Assembly: GCA_034638255.1 (NCBI GenBank) | Contig: JAWPGT010000011.1 | Span: forward strand, 62,001-126,000 | Source of the DNA: Coprinus comatus | Taxonomy: Eukaryota; Basidiomycota; Agaricomycetes; Agaricales; Agaricaceae | Length of the DNA: 64,000 bases | Direction: 5' to 3' | Shown here: positions 1 to 11,867 of the stretch, piece by piece | How the letters are laid out: each line of letters starts with the position of its first letter | How positions within the stretch are numbered: the stretch's first letter is position 1 | Program-made: the position numbers and the translations under genes | The notes under the pieces: model-generated | What the model saw: the letters and a program-made list of their open reading frames with translations, nothing else | Databases searched by the model: none | What the model was told of the DNA's origin: nothing

Positions 1-1539
1 AAAATATCTCTTGAGCTATCCCGAGTCTCTGCTTTCTATCCTGTATCTTCACGACATTTTTAGACATACTATATAACAGTAGATTAGTACACCCCTTAAC
101 ATTCTAGCTGATGGATGTGCTATATTAATAGGGACTTGTGGTGAATACCAAACCTTCCCTAGCGAAGAGAAACTCAACAAAAGATGTCATAAAAATAATA
201 AGTACGGCAAATAAATATTAAAAATAAGTTCGGCTCTCAATCTGCTTCCTCCGAGAGCCTCGTAGTATCTCCTGCTTTTCCCTTCTTCACATCCTGCTTA
301 CCTATCCTCCTCCTTCCATTTCCCCCTCCGGAACCTTGCGATGACCCTTTCTCAGAGATTCGAAAAAGAACAGGATCATGATGCTTCAGGCTATCTATCA
401 ACTATGTATTCGAGCGCGTTCTAGTATGAACTTGAATTGTCCTACTGTCTCCATACGTGGTGTTTCAGGAAGTTGTGTTGACCAAGGCTTGGTCTATTAT
501 CAGTGTTGAGATTTCTCGTGGTAACTGACAAAAACTTAAAACCCCACTTTTCGAAACGCCAGTTGCTGGTGGTCACTTCAGAGGATGTCCATGATCAAGT
601 GGATCTTTACTATCTGTGTAGCAACTTTTGAATTCTTGGGAGATCATTTAGTAACACCCCGGGTATGTCTGTCACCAATGACTGACAGAATTCACATACC
701 CTCAATACTATATTTAAGTTTCACTGACAGGTATGTTATTGGTTGGGCTGCGGGGCATTTTTGGACAATGAAGCGGACACCTGGCTGACATGAATGAAAG
801 TGACATCGATTAACCGAAAGATAAAATGGGTTTGACGGTGGACTGAATGGAAATGATCAATGACACCGGTTGGCTAGTGACTTGTTGTGAGTTTCATGCA
901 TCGGAGGCACATGTGTGAGTACGACTACACCGAAATAACTCATTAGCCGTTGAATCGAATATAAGGCTGTTACAGCATCGGGTATATGATCACTTTGCAA
1001 TTTTTGGAGATTACTTGGAGTCTACTTGACGCCAGAAAAAGCTAGTAGTAGAAAGCCAAGCAGCCATGGATATCAAGATCAAGATGGAATGTCGCTCAAC
1101 GAATCGAGAGGTGATGAACTTGCCTTTTCTTGTTGTTGCGTTCTCGGGGACCTCAAATACAGGAGACCCATGGACCACTAAATATATACCAGTAAATTCG
1201 GGGTCCCCTTCGTGTGCCCACGGAATGATGATACTCGTTGTAGCATCAGGTGTTGGAAATAATCAATAGTATCTACATCAAATATATACTTTGCATCAGT
1301 CAGTATTTCAATACAATACTTGCTCAGGTACTTGCTCATCCACCTGTGCAGTATAATTATTCTCCTTTCTCCTCAAGATCCGATCATGTATTACGTCGAA
1401 TATAGATGCTCGACATAGTATAAGTATTCGAGCAAACGACTTGTCACCTGGCATTCCCTCCTAAACCAGCTTCTCTCTCCGCCTTCTCTCTCTATCACCT
1501 TTTCCCTCTATCTCTTGTGTGTTAAGACAGTTTGATACA
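1..1539. other. intergenic, no gene seen
   Basis: AT-rich sequence with only short chance reading frames. None has codon texture, recognisable motifs or splice signals that would join it into a gene. The last 100 bases are pyrimidine-rich (CT runs around 1470-1515) and probably form the core promoter and 5' leader of the aldo/keto reductase. Confidence 0.6.
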
Positions 1540-3024
1540 ATGACTCAAGCACTCCAACCAATTCCAAAACGTACCTTCGAAAAGGACCAGGTGTCTTCCG
1601 TCGGTCTTGGACTCATGGGTCTATCCTCTTTCTACGGAACGATTGACTCGGATGAAGAAAGATTCAAGGTAACTTTAACCCCTGAGCAATCGATTCTTCG
1701 TACTAATACTCGTCTTGATTCTCTTACAGTTACTAGATGCTGCTTACGAGGCTGGCTGTACCTTCTGGGATACCGCCGATGTATATGGCGATTCTGAAGA
1801 CCTTTTGGGAAAATGGTATGATACCAAAACCTAAGGCATTACGCATGGGATTATATCTAAGTTAACATAACTTACATAGGTTTAAACGTACAGGAAAAAG
1901 ATCCGAGATCTTCCTTTCCTCTAAGTGTGGTGTCACTCTTGGAAGGGCCGCTGAAGAGAGCCGTGGTCCTGATGGTTCACCTGAATATATCAAAGCTGCT
2001 TGCGCAAAGTCGCTTGAGAGGTTGGGCGTTGATCAGATTGATTTGTTCTATTTACACGTGAGTTATTTATCTCTACCCAGAATTTATTCTATGCGCTTGA
2101 AAGCTAATAATAAACTCGGATGATAGCGTATGGATGCGAATGTTCCTATTGAGGTCCGTCGCTACACAGTAACATTTACTCAGTTCTATATGTTTATTTA
2201 TGTCTCAGAAATCCATGGAAGCTCTCGCAGAACTCGTGAAGTAGGTCACCATCACGCACACTACTACTGTACTTTCATGTCCTCAACTAACTTTTATCCC
2301 TTTAATGAACTACAGAGAAGGAAAGATCAGATATATTGGTCTATCTGAATGTTCCGCCAGGAGTCTTATCCGAGCTTCCAAGATCCATAAAGTGTCAGCA
2401 GTTCAATATGAATTCTCACCATTCACCCTCGATATCACCTACTCTCATATCAACGCCTTGAACACGGCTCGTGAGCTTGGTGTCAAAGTTGTTGCATATG
2501 CACCAGTTGGTAGAGGTTTATTGACCGGAAGATTCACTTCACCTGACGACTTTGAGGATGACGATTTCAGGAAATACGTTCCCAAGTGAGTTTCCTCTTC
2601 TTGGCTGATCTCTGGTTTAGAAAATTTTCTTCTTAACGCTATTGTTCTTAGGTTCAGCAAGGAGAATTTCCCAAAAATTCTCCATATGACAGATGAGCTG
2701 AAGAAGATTGGTGATAAGCACAATGCAACTGCTGGACAAGTCAGTATCGCATGGGTCTTAGCACAAGGTCAAGATATCATTCCTATCCCAGGAACCAAGA
2801 GAGTTAAGGTATGATATACACTATTTTTTCCTCACCTTTTCGTTTTCAAACCTTAACTTTTTTTATAGTACATGCTCGAAAACACTGGTTCAGCAAATAT
2901 CAAACTTAGCGAGGAAGAAATTATTGCTATCACTAAACTCGCTCATGATTCGGATATTGCGACAGTCGAAAGATATCCACACTCTTCTATGGATGGGTTG
3001 TTTGCGGATACTCCCGAATTGTAA
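1540..3024 (+). CDS. aldo/keto reductase, NADPH-dependent
   Basis: Cytosolic aldo/keto reductase of the yeast/plant AKR13-like group, expected to reduce aldehydes with NADPH. The ATG at 1540 follows a pyrimidine-rich leader. About eight exons join in frame. The catalytic tetrad is visible: Asp and Tyr in FWDTADVYGDSEDLLGKW (about 1765-1815), Lys in FLSSKCGVTLG (about 1915-1940), and His in DLFYLHRMDANVPIE, which crosses an intron near 2060-2127. KEGKIRYIGLSECSA (about 2316-2360) and the C-terminal IPIPGTKRVK, which binds the NADP phosphate in this family, are intact. Length (about 340 residues) is normal. The physiological substrate cannot be read from sequence; pyridoxal reductase or general aldehyde detoxification are both possible. 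Confidence 0.93.
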
Positions 3025-3607
3025 ACCAACCTACTGGCAAGAGCTCCTAGTATATCGTTAGACTTTCCATTTTCTGCAACGTATATCTCCTGTAATAATG
3101 ACTCAGAGTTCTTTTAAATGATTAAGTAGGTGTGTTGCGCACTGGTTTTGTTTTTCCCGATTAGATCACCAATATTATATAGAGAAATGGAAATCTTTGC
3201 CATTTAGTCTGAATATACATGATTCATGTGGCAATTGCATAAAAATGAACCACGATGTCAATACCCTCCATGGAACAACTTCCGCAGCTGTTCCCCTGAA
3301 CGTATGCTACCCCCCATCAGGAAAACCGGACATTGCGAATTAGATACCAATTGTATGAAATTTAGATAAAATGAATGAATTATGAATAATAGAGTATAAT
3401 TTGGTACACCCTGGCATAATTAGATATAATCCAAAATCCCCCATAGGGATTAGGACAATTTATTGATATTATATAACTCAGTTATATTCACGCGCAATAT
3501 GATATACGATGAAGTTGATTTCAATTCAGCAGTAATGATACGACTACAAATCTGGGTGTCTTGTACTACTGACATTGCGCATCAAACATTCAAATCAACA
3601 TTTACTA
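3025..3607. other. intergenic, no gene seen
   Basis: 3' flank of the aldo/keto reductase followed by AT-rich sequence. No coding frame or repeat structure is visible before the transposase remnant that starts on the other strand at 3608. Confidence 0.5.
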
Positions 3608-4340
3608 TTATTCTAGCAGCAATTGGTACAAACGTCGATCAGTAAACGTATTAAGATAGAAAGATTTTGCATTATCCAGTACATTATGGCTGGTCCAGTC
3701 ACTTGGAGTATGAAGACTGAATTGAGGGAAGAGGTGGATGCTACGCATGATAGACATAACAGGGACAATACTCCGTATTACCAATGACGTACTTCCCCGG
3801 TCATACTGAGGAGCAATTTTGTACATGGCATGGTGTTGTTCGGGTTGACGTGAAAAGGGTGTGTACCATTCGACATAAGCAAGATGTTCTGGCATATCTT
3901 TACCAGCTGGAAACACCTCAGATCGGATTGAGGGGGGCATTGAAAAGATGGTACGAACACGCGCAGCTCTGTATCCTAGTGGTAAATAGAATAAGTCATT
4001 ATAAATTCACGTAAATGAAAAAAGAAAGTCACGCACCTTGTATTCCAATATTATCATTATCAACCTTCACAAGTACAGTATCAAAGCGGCCAGTTTGAGG
4101 ATTTGCGTGTATTGAATCCATTGTAGATGTAACAAGAGTGAAAGGGTCCGTTGTTTGGAATTTAAGGCAGTTCTATGTCCAAAATTTACTTTTGGGCATT
4201 TGAACACCCCAAACAGAACGTTCGACCTCAGCGGCAGTGTAGTTCGGGACCAGGACATTTGAATTATCTGTGGTGTCTGATGGCATGTTGAATATAGATG
4301 CTCGTAGCCCCTCCATATTGCCGGTTTGAGAGCTGGACAT
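3608..4340 (-). pseudogene. C-terminal fragment of a Plavaka-type transposase, in-frame stop
   Basis: Reading the minus strand from an ATG at 4340, one frame runs through VERSVWGVQMPKSKFWT, then a TAG near 4185, then continues in the same frame with NCLKFQTTDPFTLVTS and NPQTGRFDTVLVKVDND. An intron with GTGCGT..CTAG ends leads to an exon containing YRAARVRTIFSMPP, HLAYVEWYTPFSRQPEQHH and SIHLFPQF, ending at a TAA at 3608-3610. The 'ARVR..FS.P...HLAYVEW..PF' pattern is what I associate with the C-terminal tail of Plavaka-like (CACTA-related) transposases of Agaricomycetes. The RNase-H-like catalytic core is missing. The single stop and the truncation argue for a dead remnant. A domesticated short gene starting after the stop is less likely. 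The family name is from memory and not proven. Confidence 0.6.
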
Positions 4341-4731
4341 CTGGGATGATCTGTGATGAAAATATAAGTCAGGTTCTACACTACTTCATGCTCAATGCTT
4401 GAGTGGCGTAATACATCCCCACGATTACGTCATCTCACGTGCCCACTTGCCGCTCCACCAAAGCGAGACCAGTGTGCTCATTTCTTGAACGTGGGTGCAT
4501 CTACTCATGAGCACAAATCCTGTTTGATCGGTTATACCATCACTCGCTTTGAATAGCAATTGTGTGTGTGTGTGGCGAAATAACTGACTGAGGTGACAGC
4601 TTGAGTCTTGACTGAAGCGGTGATGTAAACATTCAGAGTCCGACAGTTCGGCGGAATTTCCCGGGTCAAGCTCTGCCGTCACGACCCAAGGTGCCCACTA
4701 CCACTACACTCCCCATCCACCCACCCAGAAA
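4341..4731. other. intergenic, no gene seen
   Basis: Contains a short (TG)n run near 4560-4572 and the presumed promoter of the ATP synthase subunit k gene. No coding frame is supported. Confidence 0.5.
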
Positions 4732-5143
4732 ATGTCCTAGTATGTGCATTTTCTTGCTCTTAATCCGTCAAACATAAAATTTACGCGAAATTACAGCAAC
4801 ATCTTTGGCCGTGCCATCAAAAACGAGCACCTTGCTCTCGGTGTCCTCCTTACCACTCTTGGAGTTGCTGTTTCCGCGACACGAGGCGGAAAGTCCGACG
4901 CTAAGGTGCCAACCTCTGTGCAACAAGCAAAGGCTTCAGTACCCATTGCCGCTGGATCCAGGTATGGCCCCTACTTTCCTATAATTTCTAATAAAATATT
5001 AACCAACGTGTATAGTGAGGAGGAACAATTGTACGTATTCAGTTTGACCTTATACAGTAAGAGATTGACTGTTACTAACCCGCAGAATTGCTAGCATCAA
5101 GTCATTCGTTGAGGAGGCGGAGAAGTCAGAGGCAAAACACTAA
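4732..5143 (+). CDS. ATP19: mitochondrial F1F0-ATP synthase subunit k (Atp19-type)
   Basis: Small inner-membrane subunit of mitochondrial ATP synthase, associated in yeast with the dimeric enzyme. Four exons are needed: 4732-4739 (ATGTCCTA only), 4797-4961, 5016-5030 (15 nt) and 5095-5143. They join in frame to a product of about 78 residues beginning MSYNIFGRAIKNEHLALG, with a single hydrophobic segment (LALGVLLTTLGVAVSATRGG) and the charged tail EEEQFIKSFVEEAEKSEAKH. Both the start and the tail match my recollection of basidiomycete subunit k. The tiny first exon hides the true start from simple ORF finders. Confidence 0.85.
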
Positions 5144-6062
5144 ACATACCAGGACTTTGGTGGAGGCTATTTGGGGTGATTTTTCATGCACCTGCTCATG
5201 TACGCTTTAGACATAGGGGTCGCAATAGACGCATAATATCTCTTTCAATCTCGGGTTTTTCGATGAATATCGCGCGGACGCATCTCAAGCCTCAAAACCT
5301 TATATCCCTCTTGTTGACACCAATTGAATATGAGAGTTTGAGTCTCGTCTGCCGTGAATTGATGTGTTGACTCTTTTTTCGCCATGCGTTTCTTGCAAAT
5401 CCCCCGACAGTAACTGTGGTTTGTATAGGGTAGGTATTCATAGGTGATTACTCCCGAAGGATTATCCCCCAATTGTTGATTCAAGTTAACAACAAAAGTC
5501 GTGATAGACAATAGTCTGAAATTTGGCAAATCTCGATGGCTTTTGAAAGAGGCGGAACGACTTACTGTTCTTAACACCATGACACAACCGCACTGCATTA
5601 GTCTGTGTAGTATGTAATATAAAGATGTAAGTTTTCGTTAATGTTGGACTATTAGATCCTTCACTGAACTAACAGGGAAAGCTGTGTATGTGGAGCTCCT
5701 ATTGTAACATTGAATAAAAGTCGGATAAAAAGTACTCTCTCCTTAGATACTACTGCTTTAGAGACCAGGTAAGTACAGATGTTTAATATGCAGTTTGAGT
5801 TTCTGCAGCTCAAGCGACATCTGTAGTATGACGCAGTTCTATAAAGGCAATTAACACAAGCTTTGGACCAATTGTTTAATTGGACAAAAGCGCGGGAGTC
5901 ACAGCCTTAGCCTTTTACCAAACGTATATATAAGTATTCCTATGGGAATGATTCTCTCCATCACACTCGCTTCGAACTGACACGTAAGTACTGTTCTCAT
6001 CTACAACACGGACGTATATGAAGTTATCTTACCGCGATGTGCAGTCTGTGTAGAACTTGAAA
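5144..6062. other. intergenic with promoter of the following F-box gene
   Basis: No gene is supported between 5144 and about 5900. The right end holds a TATA-like element (TATATATAAG, 5925-5934) and a probable 5'-UTR intron, GTAAGTACTG at about 5984 to GCAG at about 6043, just before the ATG at 6063. The same leader intron can be recognised upstream of the paralogous pseudogene near 43.3-43.4 kb, which supports its reality. Confidence 0.55.
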
Positions 6063-7220
6063 ATGGCTAGTCACGCCGCCACGCTCCCACCCAATATATT
6101 ACAGGTCATCTTCTCTCTAGACACTCGGAAGCTTGGCCCCCGCCGTATGATATGTCTTGGATCCGTTTGTAAGCTCTGGAGAGAAGTCGCTTTGTCCCTT
6201 CCAAAAGTTTGGTCCATTATCAACATTTCCAACAAACCAGAATACGTGGACTTATGTTGCGTGAATTCAAAAACAGTACCGATCAAGGTTTCTTTCTCGC
6301 TCGAAGACATCAAAGACCCCAAGATCTTCGAGCTAATATTCACAACCCACAGACACCGCGTAAAGCGACTTAACATTTTTACAACAACCGTATCAAGTAA
6401 TACATGGTACAACATGTGTCGGAAACTACCACTCCCAATGTTGAAGTCGATTTCAATTGATATCTCCTCGAACTACAAATCACCGGCTCTCCAAACATTA
6501 ATATGTTCACCATCTCATCCTTTCCCCTCAAACCCTGAGTATATCGTGTCGATGCAGTTGATCTGGGAGAGGTTGACCACGATAAAAGTCTCTGGAATGC
6601 CCATTGATCAATGTTTCCAGCTCTTATTACAGTGTCCGTCATTGGCCAGGATGTATTGTAGCGATATTCAACTTCCTAATACTTGGACCACTCGAGAGAT
6701 AGTAAATGTAATGCTAAAGGGAGCCGTAAGGGACGGATTGCATACGCTACATTGGGGCTCTTACTGTCACAAAGAGTACACGCAATGGAACGAACTCTTG
6801 GCCGTTTTTAGATTCCCAAATCTAAGCGAGCTGAAATGGAGTAACGCACCTCTACCAAAATCCTTGCCACAGATTTCAAACAAATTGGAAACTTTCGCAT
6901 ATCATTTGCAATTACAATCTTGCACACTCGAAACAATTCAGTCGCTCAACATAGTGCCATACAATGGAACACTTCGAAGCTTATCTATAGAATTCTGGGG
7001 GAATATGGATGAACTCGTCAATGTGTTACATTATCTTGCCTCAAGCTTTCCAGCACTCAGAAAGTTACATTTGAGGGTGGTAGGTAAGAATGTTAGCGAT
7101 GGTCTGATCAATGAGGAGGCGGTCGCCCTTCAAAGAGCTCGTGTTATGGCCGGAATCGGTTTGAGTTGGTTTATTTTGGAATACGGAAAGTACCGTACCG
7201 CCGAGCGTTCCAGAGCCTGA
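6063..7220 (+). CDS. F-box domain protein, family 1 (intact copy)
   Basis: Uninterrupted frame of 385 residues starting at the ATG at 6063; the TTG 6 nt upstream is not a eukaryotic start. The N-terminus TLPPNILQVIFSLDTRK, then GSVCKLWREVALSLPKVW (about residues 8-60), is an F-box, the motif that docks substrates' adaptors onto Skp1 in SCF ubiquitin ligases. The rest is a poorly conserved repeat-like region with leucine-rich stretches (LARMYCSDIQLP, LSELKWSNAPLP, LRKLHLRVVG), presumably the substrate-binding part. The sequence at 42110-43327 on the minus strand is a clear paralog (shared LxxCxVNSK, TVSSxTWYNMC and VDQCxQLLxQCPSL) but is broken by frameshifts. Target unknown. Confidence 0.8.
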   Translation: MASHAATLPPNILQVIFSLDTRKLGPRRMICLGSVCKLWREVALSLPKVWSIINISNKPEYVDLCCVNSKTVPIKVSFSLEDIKDPKIFELIFTTHRHRVKRLNIFTTTVSSNTWYNMCRKLPLPMLKSISIDISSNYKSPALQTLICSPSHPFPSNPEYIVSMQLIWERLTTIKVSGMPIDQCFQLLLQCPSLARMYCSDIQLPNTWTTREIVNVMLKGAVRDGLHTLHWGSYCHKEYTQWNELLAVFRFPNLSELKWSNAPLPKSLPQISNKLETFAYHLQLQSCTLETIQSLNIVPYNGTLRSLSIEFWGNMDELVNVLHYLASSFPALRKLHLRVVGKNVSDGLINEEAVALQRARVMAGIGLSWFILEYGKYRTAERSRA

Positions 7221-7781
7221 CGAAGTGGTTCAAGAAGAGATGGGTGAGGGTGGCCTATTATTGCTTTAACGTAAAATATCCATGCGCCAGTGATAGGAAA
7301 TGAATATAACCTAATAGTACGACTAATAAGAACAGACAACAAAGAAAAGAAAGACATACTCTAAAGACATACTCTAAAGATACACTGCAAAGTAAATTAT
7401 TGCAAGTTAGAGTACTTAAAGTACTTAACTATCCAGAGTCCCAGAGGTAGAAATCATAACTTAATTTAATATGGATGCCAATCTGTGATAGATGTCTCCA
7501 ATAAGTAAAAGAAAAGCGAAATGAGTTTTTTTTATTTATTTGTGTCACGCTTTGGCTTGTGGGAAAATTAGGAGGGTCAAATCCTGGTCAAATCCATAGG
7601 TCTTCTACCTTAGTTGGATGGTTAATAATTAGTCATATGCCATAAACCTATACTAGTATTACTAGTATAACGCCATTTCGCCTTCGGGAGCCCACGTTGT
7701 AGTCTGTCACGCACTTCTCCTCACCAGCTTGTCAACCCCCAACAAGTGCCACCCAAAGCTCGACGATCTTCACTGATAGCC
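7221..7781. other. intergenic, no gene seen
   Basis: 3' flank of one F-box gene and 5' flank of the next. Contains a near-tandem duplication of ACATACTCTAAAG at about 7354-7380 and a short palindromic ACTAGTATTACTAGTATA run near 7650-7670. No coding signal. Confidence 0.45.
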
Positions 7782-9371
7782 ATGTCTATGACTTCTCCAA
7801 TCTCCTCAACGCGCGTGGGGCTCTGCGATCTCGAAGAAGCTCCATCACCTATCGACTCTATTCCCCCTGAAGTTCTATCCACCATTATGGAGCTTTGCAT
7901 AGCAGACATAGCTCCAACCAAGCATAGGCTGAATAGGGATACATCTATATCTGGAAACAAGCTGTTGATTTTTGCACCGCTGGTGTTCAGTGCAGTTTCA
8001 GCTCGTTGGCGTCATGTCGCTCGTTCAACTTCTCGAATATGGACATCACTCCGGCTAGAAATTCACAAGACAGAGAAGAAGATGAAGAAGAAGAAAGATA
8101 CCCGGAAGCGGAAGGAGACAAAGAAGGACGACATTTGGGTAAAGGTCGAACTTGTGAGGTACTACTTCGAACGTGCCAAGAACCTACCCATTTCTTTGCT
8201 TTTTGTCCCATTCTATGCTTATAGAGCTAGGGGTAATTACAGCGCCATCCTAAAATTCACGCTCAACAATTATCCAATGCGGATTAAAGAGTTGGAAGTT
8301 TTGGGAATGCCGATAGATTGGTCAACATTAAACACAAACACGTATTCACAATTACGGGTCCTGGACATATTCACATGTTCCGCTTGGGAATCAACGACCT
8401 TCGTACTCCCAGCTATGCCTATGTTATCCAGCTTAACTCTCCATGTGCCCTCAAGCATCAACTCTTCCCCCCCTAGTGCAATTACAACCTTACACCTTTT
8501 TCAAATTCCACCCATGGATTGCATTAGACTGCTCCTAGAATGCAAGGAGACAATTGTTGAAGCCGAGCTTCAATGCAATTTCTTCGATGAAAATGAAAAT
8601 GGCGAAGGATGGTTTAGGAATGACCAAATGTATACTCTACCGAGGCTCGAAACTTTTGATTGGGAATTCAACTATCTGGATAATGTGTACAGATCCTGGG
8701 ACAGACTTGTGTTCCAACACCTTAACATGCCTTCACTTCGCAACCTATACCTCGATGGTTTAAAGCCACACCACGCAGAAGTAAAATACCCCAAACTCTT
8801 CGATCAGCCGTCTACCTTATGTCTAGTGGATCTCTGTACGTTCGAATGCGATACTGGCTGGAGAATTGAGGATGATGGATTTAGGAATATGCTAGAGAGC
8901 ATTGACACATATCAATTGACGATTTTGGGTTATGATTGCGAGACAGTTAAAGCACTGGTTGCCTTAACACCATCATCCCATCCTCAAAATAAACTTCTTG
9001 TCCCGAATTTAAAGGTCCTATCACTCGCTAGTTGTCAGGTTCTGTATCCTAGTTTATTTTTGGGCGAAGGCGATGGGGACACATGCGCCAGCAATGACTT
9101 GGAACGTGAATCTGGCCCCGCCTTCATCCAAATGCTTGAAGAGAGGTTGTTATCATCCGCTGGTCCTAGATGTACGGAGTCACTGATTGCGGATCCCTTT
9201 GTCCTCGCCTTACCTTTCTGTTTCCATCCTGAGGCTAAGAACCTTTATGAAAACGGGTTGAAACGTTTTATCGACGCGGGTGTACTGCGACTTGTTGATT
9301 CTCAGGACGTTGATGGAACTTTTGGCAGGCGGAAAGACGAATATAGACCATTGACAGTAAAATCTCCTTAG
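7782..9371 (+). CDS. F-box domain protein (singleton type)
   Basis: Single long frame of about 529 residues from the ATG at 7782; the upstream in-frame GTG is not used as a start in fungal nuclear genes. The F-box is visible at roughly residues 20-75: IDSIPPEVLSTIMELCIADI, then FAPLVFSAVSARWRHVARST and SRIWTSLRLE. A lysine-rich stretch (about 8075-8135, KKMKKKKDTRKRKETKKDD) separates it from a leucine-rich C-terminal region (LRVLDIFTCSAW, LSSLTLHVPSS, LRNLYLDGLKP), likely LRR-like. It follows another F-box gene in the same direction but the two are not close paralogs. Substrate unknown. Confidence 0.8.
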   Translation: MSMTSPISSTRVGLCDLEEAPSPIDSIPPEVLSTIMELCIADIAPTKHRLNRDTSISGNKLLIFAPLVFSAVSARWRHVARSTSRIWTSLRLEIHKTEKKMKKKKDTRKRKETKKDDIWVKVELVRYYFERAKNLPISLLFVPFYAYRARGNYSAILKFTLNNYPMRIKELEVLGMPIDWSTLNTNTYSQLRVLDIFTCSAWESTTFVLPAMPMLSSLTLHVPSSINSSPPSAITTLHLFQIPPMDCIRLLLECKETIVEAELQCNFFDENENGEGWFRNDQMYTLPRLETFDWEFNYLDNVYRSWDRLVFQHLNMPSLRNLYLDGLKPHHAEVKYPKLFDQPSTLCLVDLCTFECDTGWRIEDDGFRNMLESIDTYQLTILGYDCETVKALVALTPSSHPQNKLLVPNLKVLSLASCQVLYPSLFLGEGDGDTCASNDLERESGPAFIQMLEERLLSSAGPRCTESLIADPFVLALPFCFHPEAKNLYENGLKRFIDAGVLRLVDSQDVDGTFGRRKDEYRPLTVKSP

Positions 9372-9576
9372 CTATACTTTTTTTTTACTATGATTGACTT
9401 TGAATTCCCTTTAATAAACCAGTTTGTTTTGCACTTTTGGCGGAACCAATTTGCAATAATATCAATTCAGACGAGCAAGGTTGGACATCATACCATACCC
9501 TATTATACATTCGATAGTACCGTGATACAGTACAACAGCTACATCTCTTTATCAATGACGGAATTACTCTCCACGT

Positions 9577-11867
9577 TCACATCCATGCTGCTTTAATAAG
9601 ATCAGCAGCTCTCTCAGCAATAATATAGACCGCCGCTTGTGTATGTGCGCATGGAATGTATGGCTATTCCCCGTCATCAATACTGCCGAATATGACTGAT
9701 CTAAACGAGGGGGCTTACCATAACAGATGCATCGACAATCCTCAAACCACTAGCCTTCTTCACCAACAAATCAGGATTAACCACTCCCCATTCAGCATTT
9801 CTAGGCGACATCGCAGTAGTTCCAATAGGATGTAAACCTGATGCTGCACCATTCCTAATGAGCGTGTTAATTTCTGTCTCATTTGTGGTGTTAGCCAATG
9901 GTCCAAGAACACCAGTGAGAACATCTTTGAAGACTGTTGCATTTGCGAAGCGCATTGCACTCTTAATTCCTTCACGAGTTGCGTACAAGTCAAAATCGTT
10001 AGTGTAGAATCCTGGATTAATCAGTGGATCGTCGAAAGGATCATTGCTTTGGATTGTCAAGGATCCTCCTAATGCGACAAGTTAACATTTCGTCTGATCG
10101 GTTGTTATATCCTCGCAGGATTGGATAGGGTAACTCACGAGAGGCCGGACTGACTAGTTGCAAACCAGCGAGGAAAATACCAGCAAAAGCCTGTTTCGGT
10201 TATTTAAGCTTGAGTCCTGTAGAAGGACTTGATTATAACTCAAACACTTACCCCAAGTAATATCTCAACGTGAGGTGAGTTGGAACCCGAAGAAGGATCT
10301 TGGAGTGTCGCGTGTTCTGGCACTCTGACCCATCCAACATGGTCCATAGGAACAGAAGCAACATAAGGTCCAGTTCTATTTGTCTGCCACAGATCTAAGG
10401 CTTTCTGTTGTAACGCAGGATCAAACAACAAACTGAAATGGTCGGTCATTCATGAGCTTTTGGTTTATTTTTAAACTGTTAGAAGCACTTACTTCGCCCA
10501 AGGTCCAAGGTCAATTGCCCCTGGGACAACTCCGAAGGAAGTCCCAAATACCGGATGATCAGTCAAATTGCGTCCGACGCTTGGATTATGCAAGACCGTA
10601 GAAATGTTGAGTGGTTTCAAGTCATTTTCGTCCCCAATACCGGAATGAAGAAGAATATGTGGAGTGCCTATAGCTCCAGCAGCAAGGATAACTTCTTTTG
10701 AAGCCTCAAGTATTGTCACCTCGGTAGAGTTTGGTGCACGGATTTCAACGGATTGGAATGTTAAGTGTTGTAGGTTATTATTTTTTAAAACTCTTGTGAC
10801 TCGGGTGTTGGTGACGACGTGGAGGTTCTTTCTCAACTGAACTTGGGGACCAAGGTAAGCAGTTGCAGCACTACTCCTCTCACCATTGTGACCGATGGTA
10901 GATTGAAGCCACCCTACGCTAATGTATCAGCAATACCGCCAAAATTTCGCCCACATGTTATATGGTAAGAAGCTCAAACTCACCAACACCCAATGGGTTA
11001 CCAGAATTGAAGTCGGGGTTGTATTTGAATTCACCTCCTAGCTCTCTACTTGCTTGCAATGTAAGATTATCAGCATTGGGGTGCAAGAAACCAGGGAGGG
11101 TTACGGATACTGCTCCAGTAAATCCATGAACAGCTGGATTGAAATGACCAGTGATGTCATGATAGTCGGCAGGGGGTTCGAACCGTTCATGCTGTCATGG
11201 ATTCCGTTTTAATATAAAATAAATGGAGTTTAAGTCAGGGCAATCACCTTTCGAATGTATGGTTGTAATCCATTCCAGCTCCATCCAGGGTCTCTGGTTA
11301 TTGTTGCGAACCTGTCGAAATCGGAAGAAGAACCACGGGTGTATACCATGGCATCTAAGATAAATCTATTAATATAGTAACATACCACATTGTTCATACA
11401 CTCGATACTTACTGACGGAAGTACTCCCACCAAGCATATGCCCTCGTTGGAGGCTTATAGAGCGGCCATTTAGACCTTCTTGAGGAGTTGTTGTGAAATT
11501 CCAATCATAGCGTGAAAGAGCTAGGCCTCTCATAAGACCTGGGACATGGCTAAGAAGTACATCTTCGTGTCTAGGGACAAGAGTTGGTGGGTTCAAACGA
11601 CGTTCAAAGTAAGTAATTACGAGGGTCCTGCTTCGATAAGAAGAACATTGAATCTTGGATTCTCTGTTAGCCTGTTCGCGACAACTGATCCTGCCGCACC
11701 GCCTACAATGCGTAACAGTTAGTAATTCAGTAGAACATAGGAATAACTTCACCTCCGACGACAATAAAATCCCACTTCAAGTTACTAGGGAGATTATTAA
11801 TTCCGTCGTGTATGGTTCCTAGGGCAAACGAAGATAAAGCAAAAACGACTGCGAGAGTACAGATCAT
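9577..11867 (-). CDS. secreted GMC oxidoreductase (AA3, aryl-alcohol oxidase-like)
   Basis: FAD-dependent glucose-methanol-choline oxidoreductase, probably extracellular and supplying hydrogen peroxide or reducing aryl alcohols/quinones during lignocellulose decay. The start at 11867 gives a signal peptide ([17 protein letters not shown]). The nucleotide-binding loop [17 protein letters not shown] spans the first intron. Then come LLIEAGP, the signature [12 protein letters not shown] (about 11400-11450) and the second GMC signature [15 protein letters not shown] (about 10625-10685). Near the C-terminus, [17 protein letters not shown] carries the catalytic His. A last exon after the intron at about 9640-9717 supplies [20 protein letters not shown] with the second active-site His, ending at TGA 9577-9579. 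At least nine exons. Subfamily within AA3_2 cannot be fixed by eye. Confidence 0.9.

Noticed and set aside
585..1269. Two 67-codon frames near the window start
   Set aside because: Too short, no motifs, no splice-linked blocks, and one overlaps obvious AT-rich intergenic sequence.
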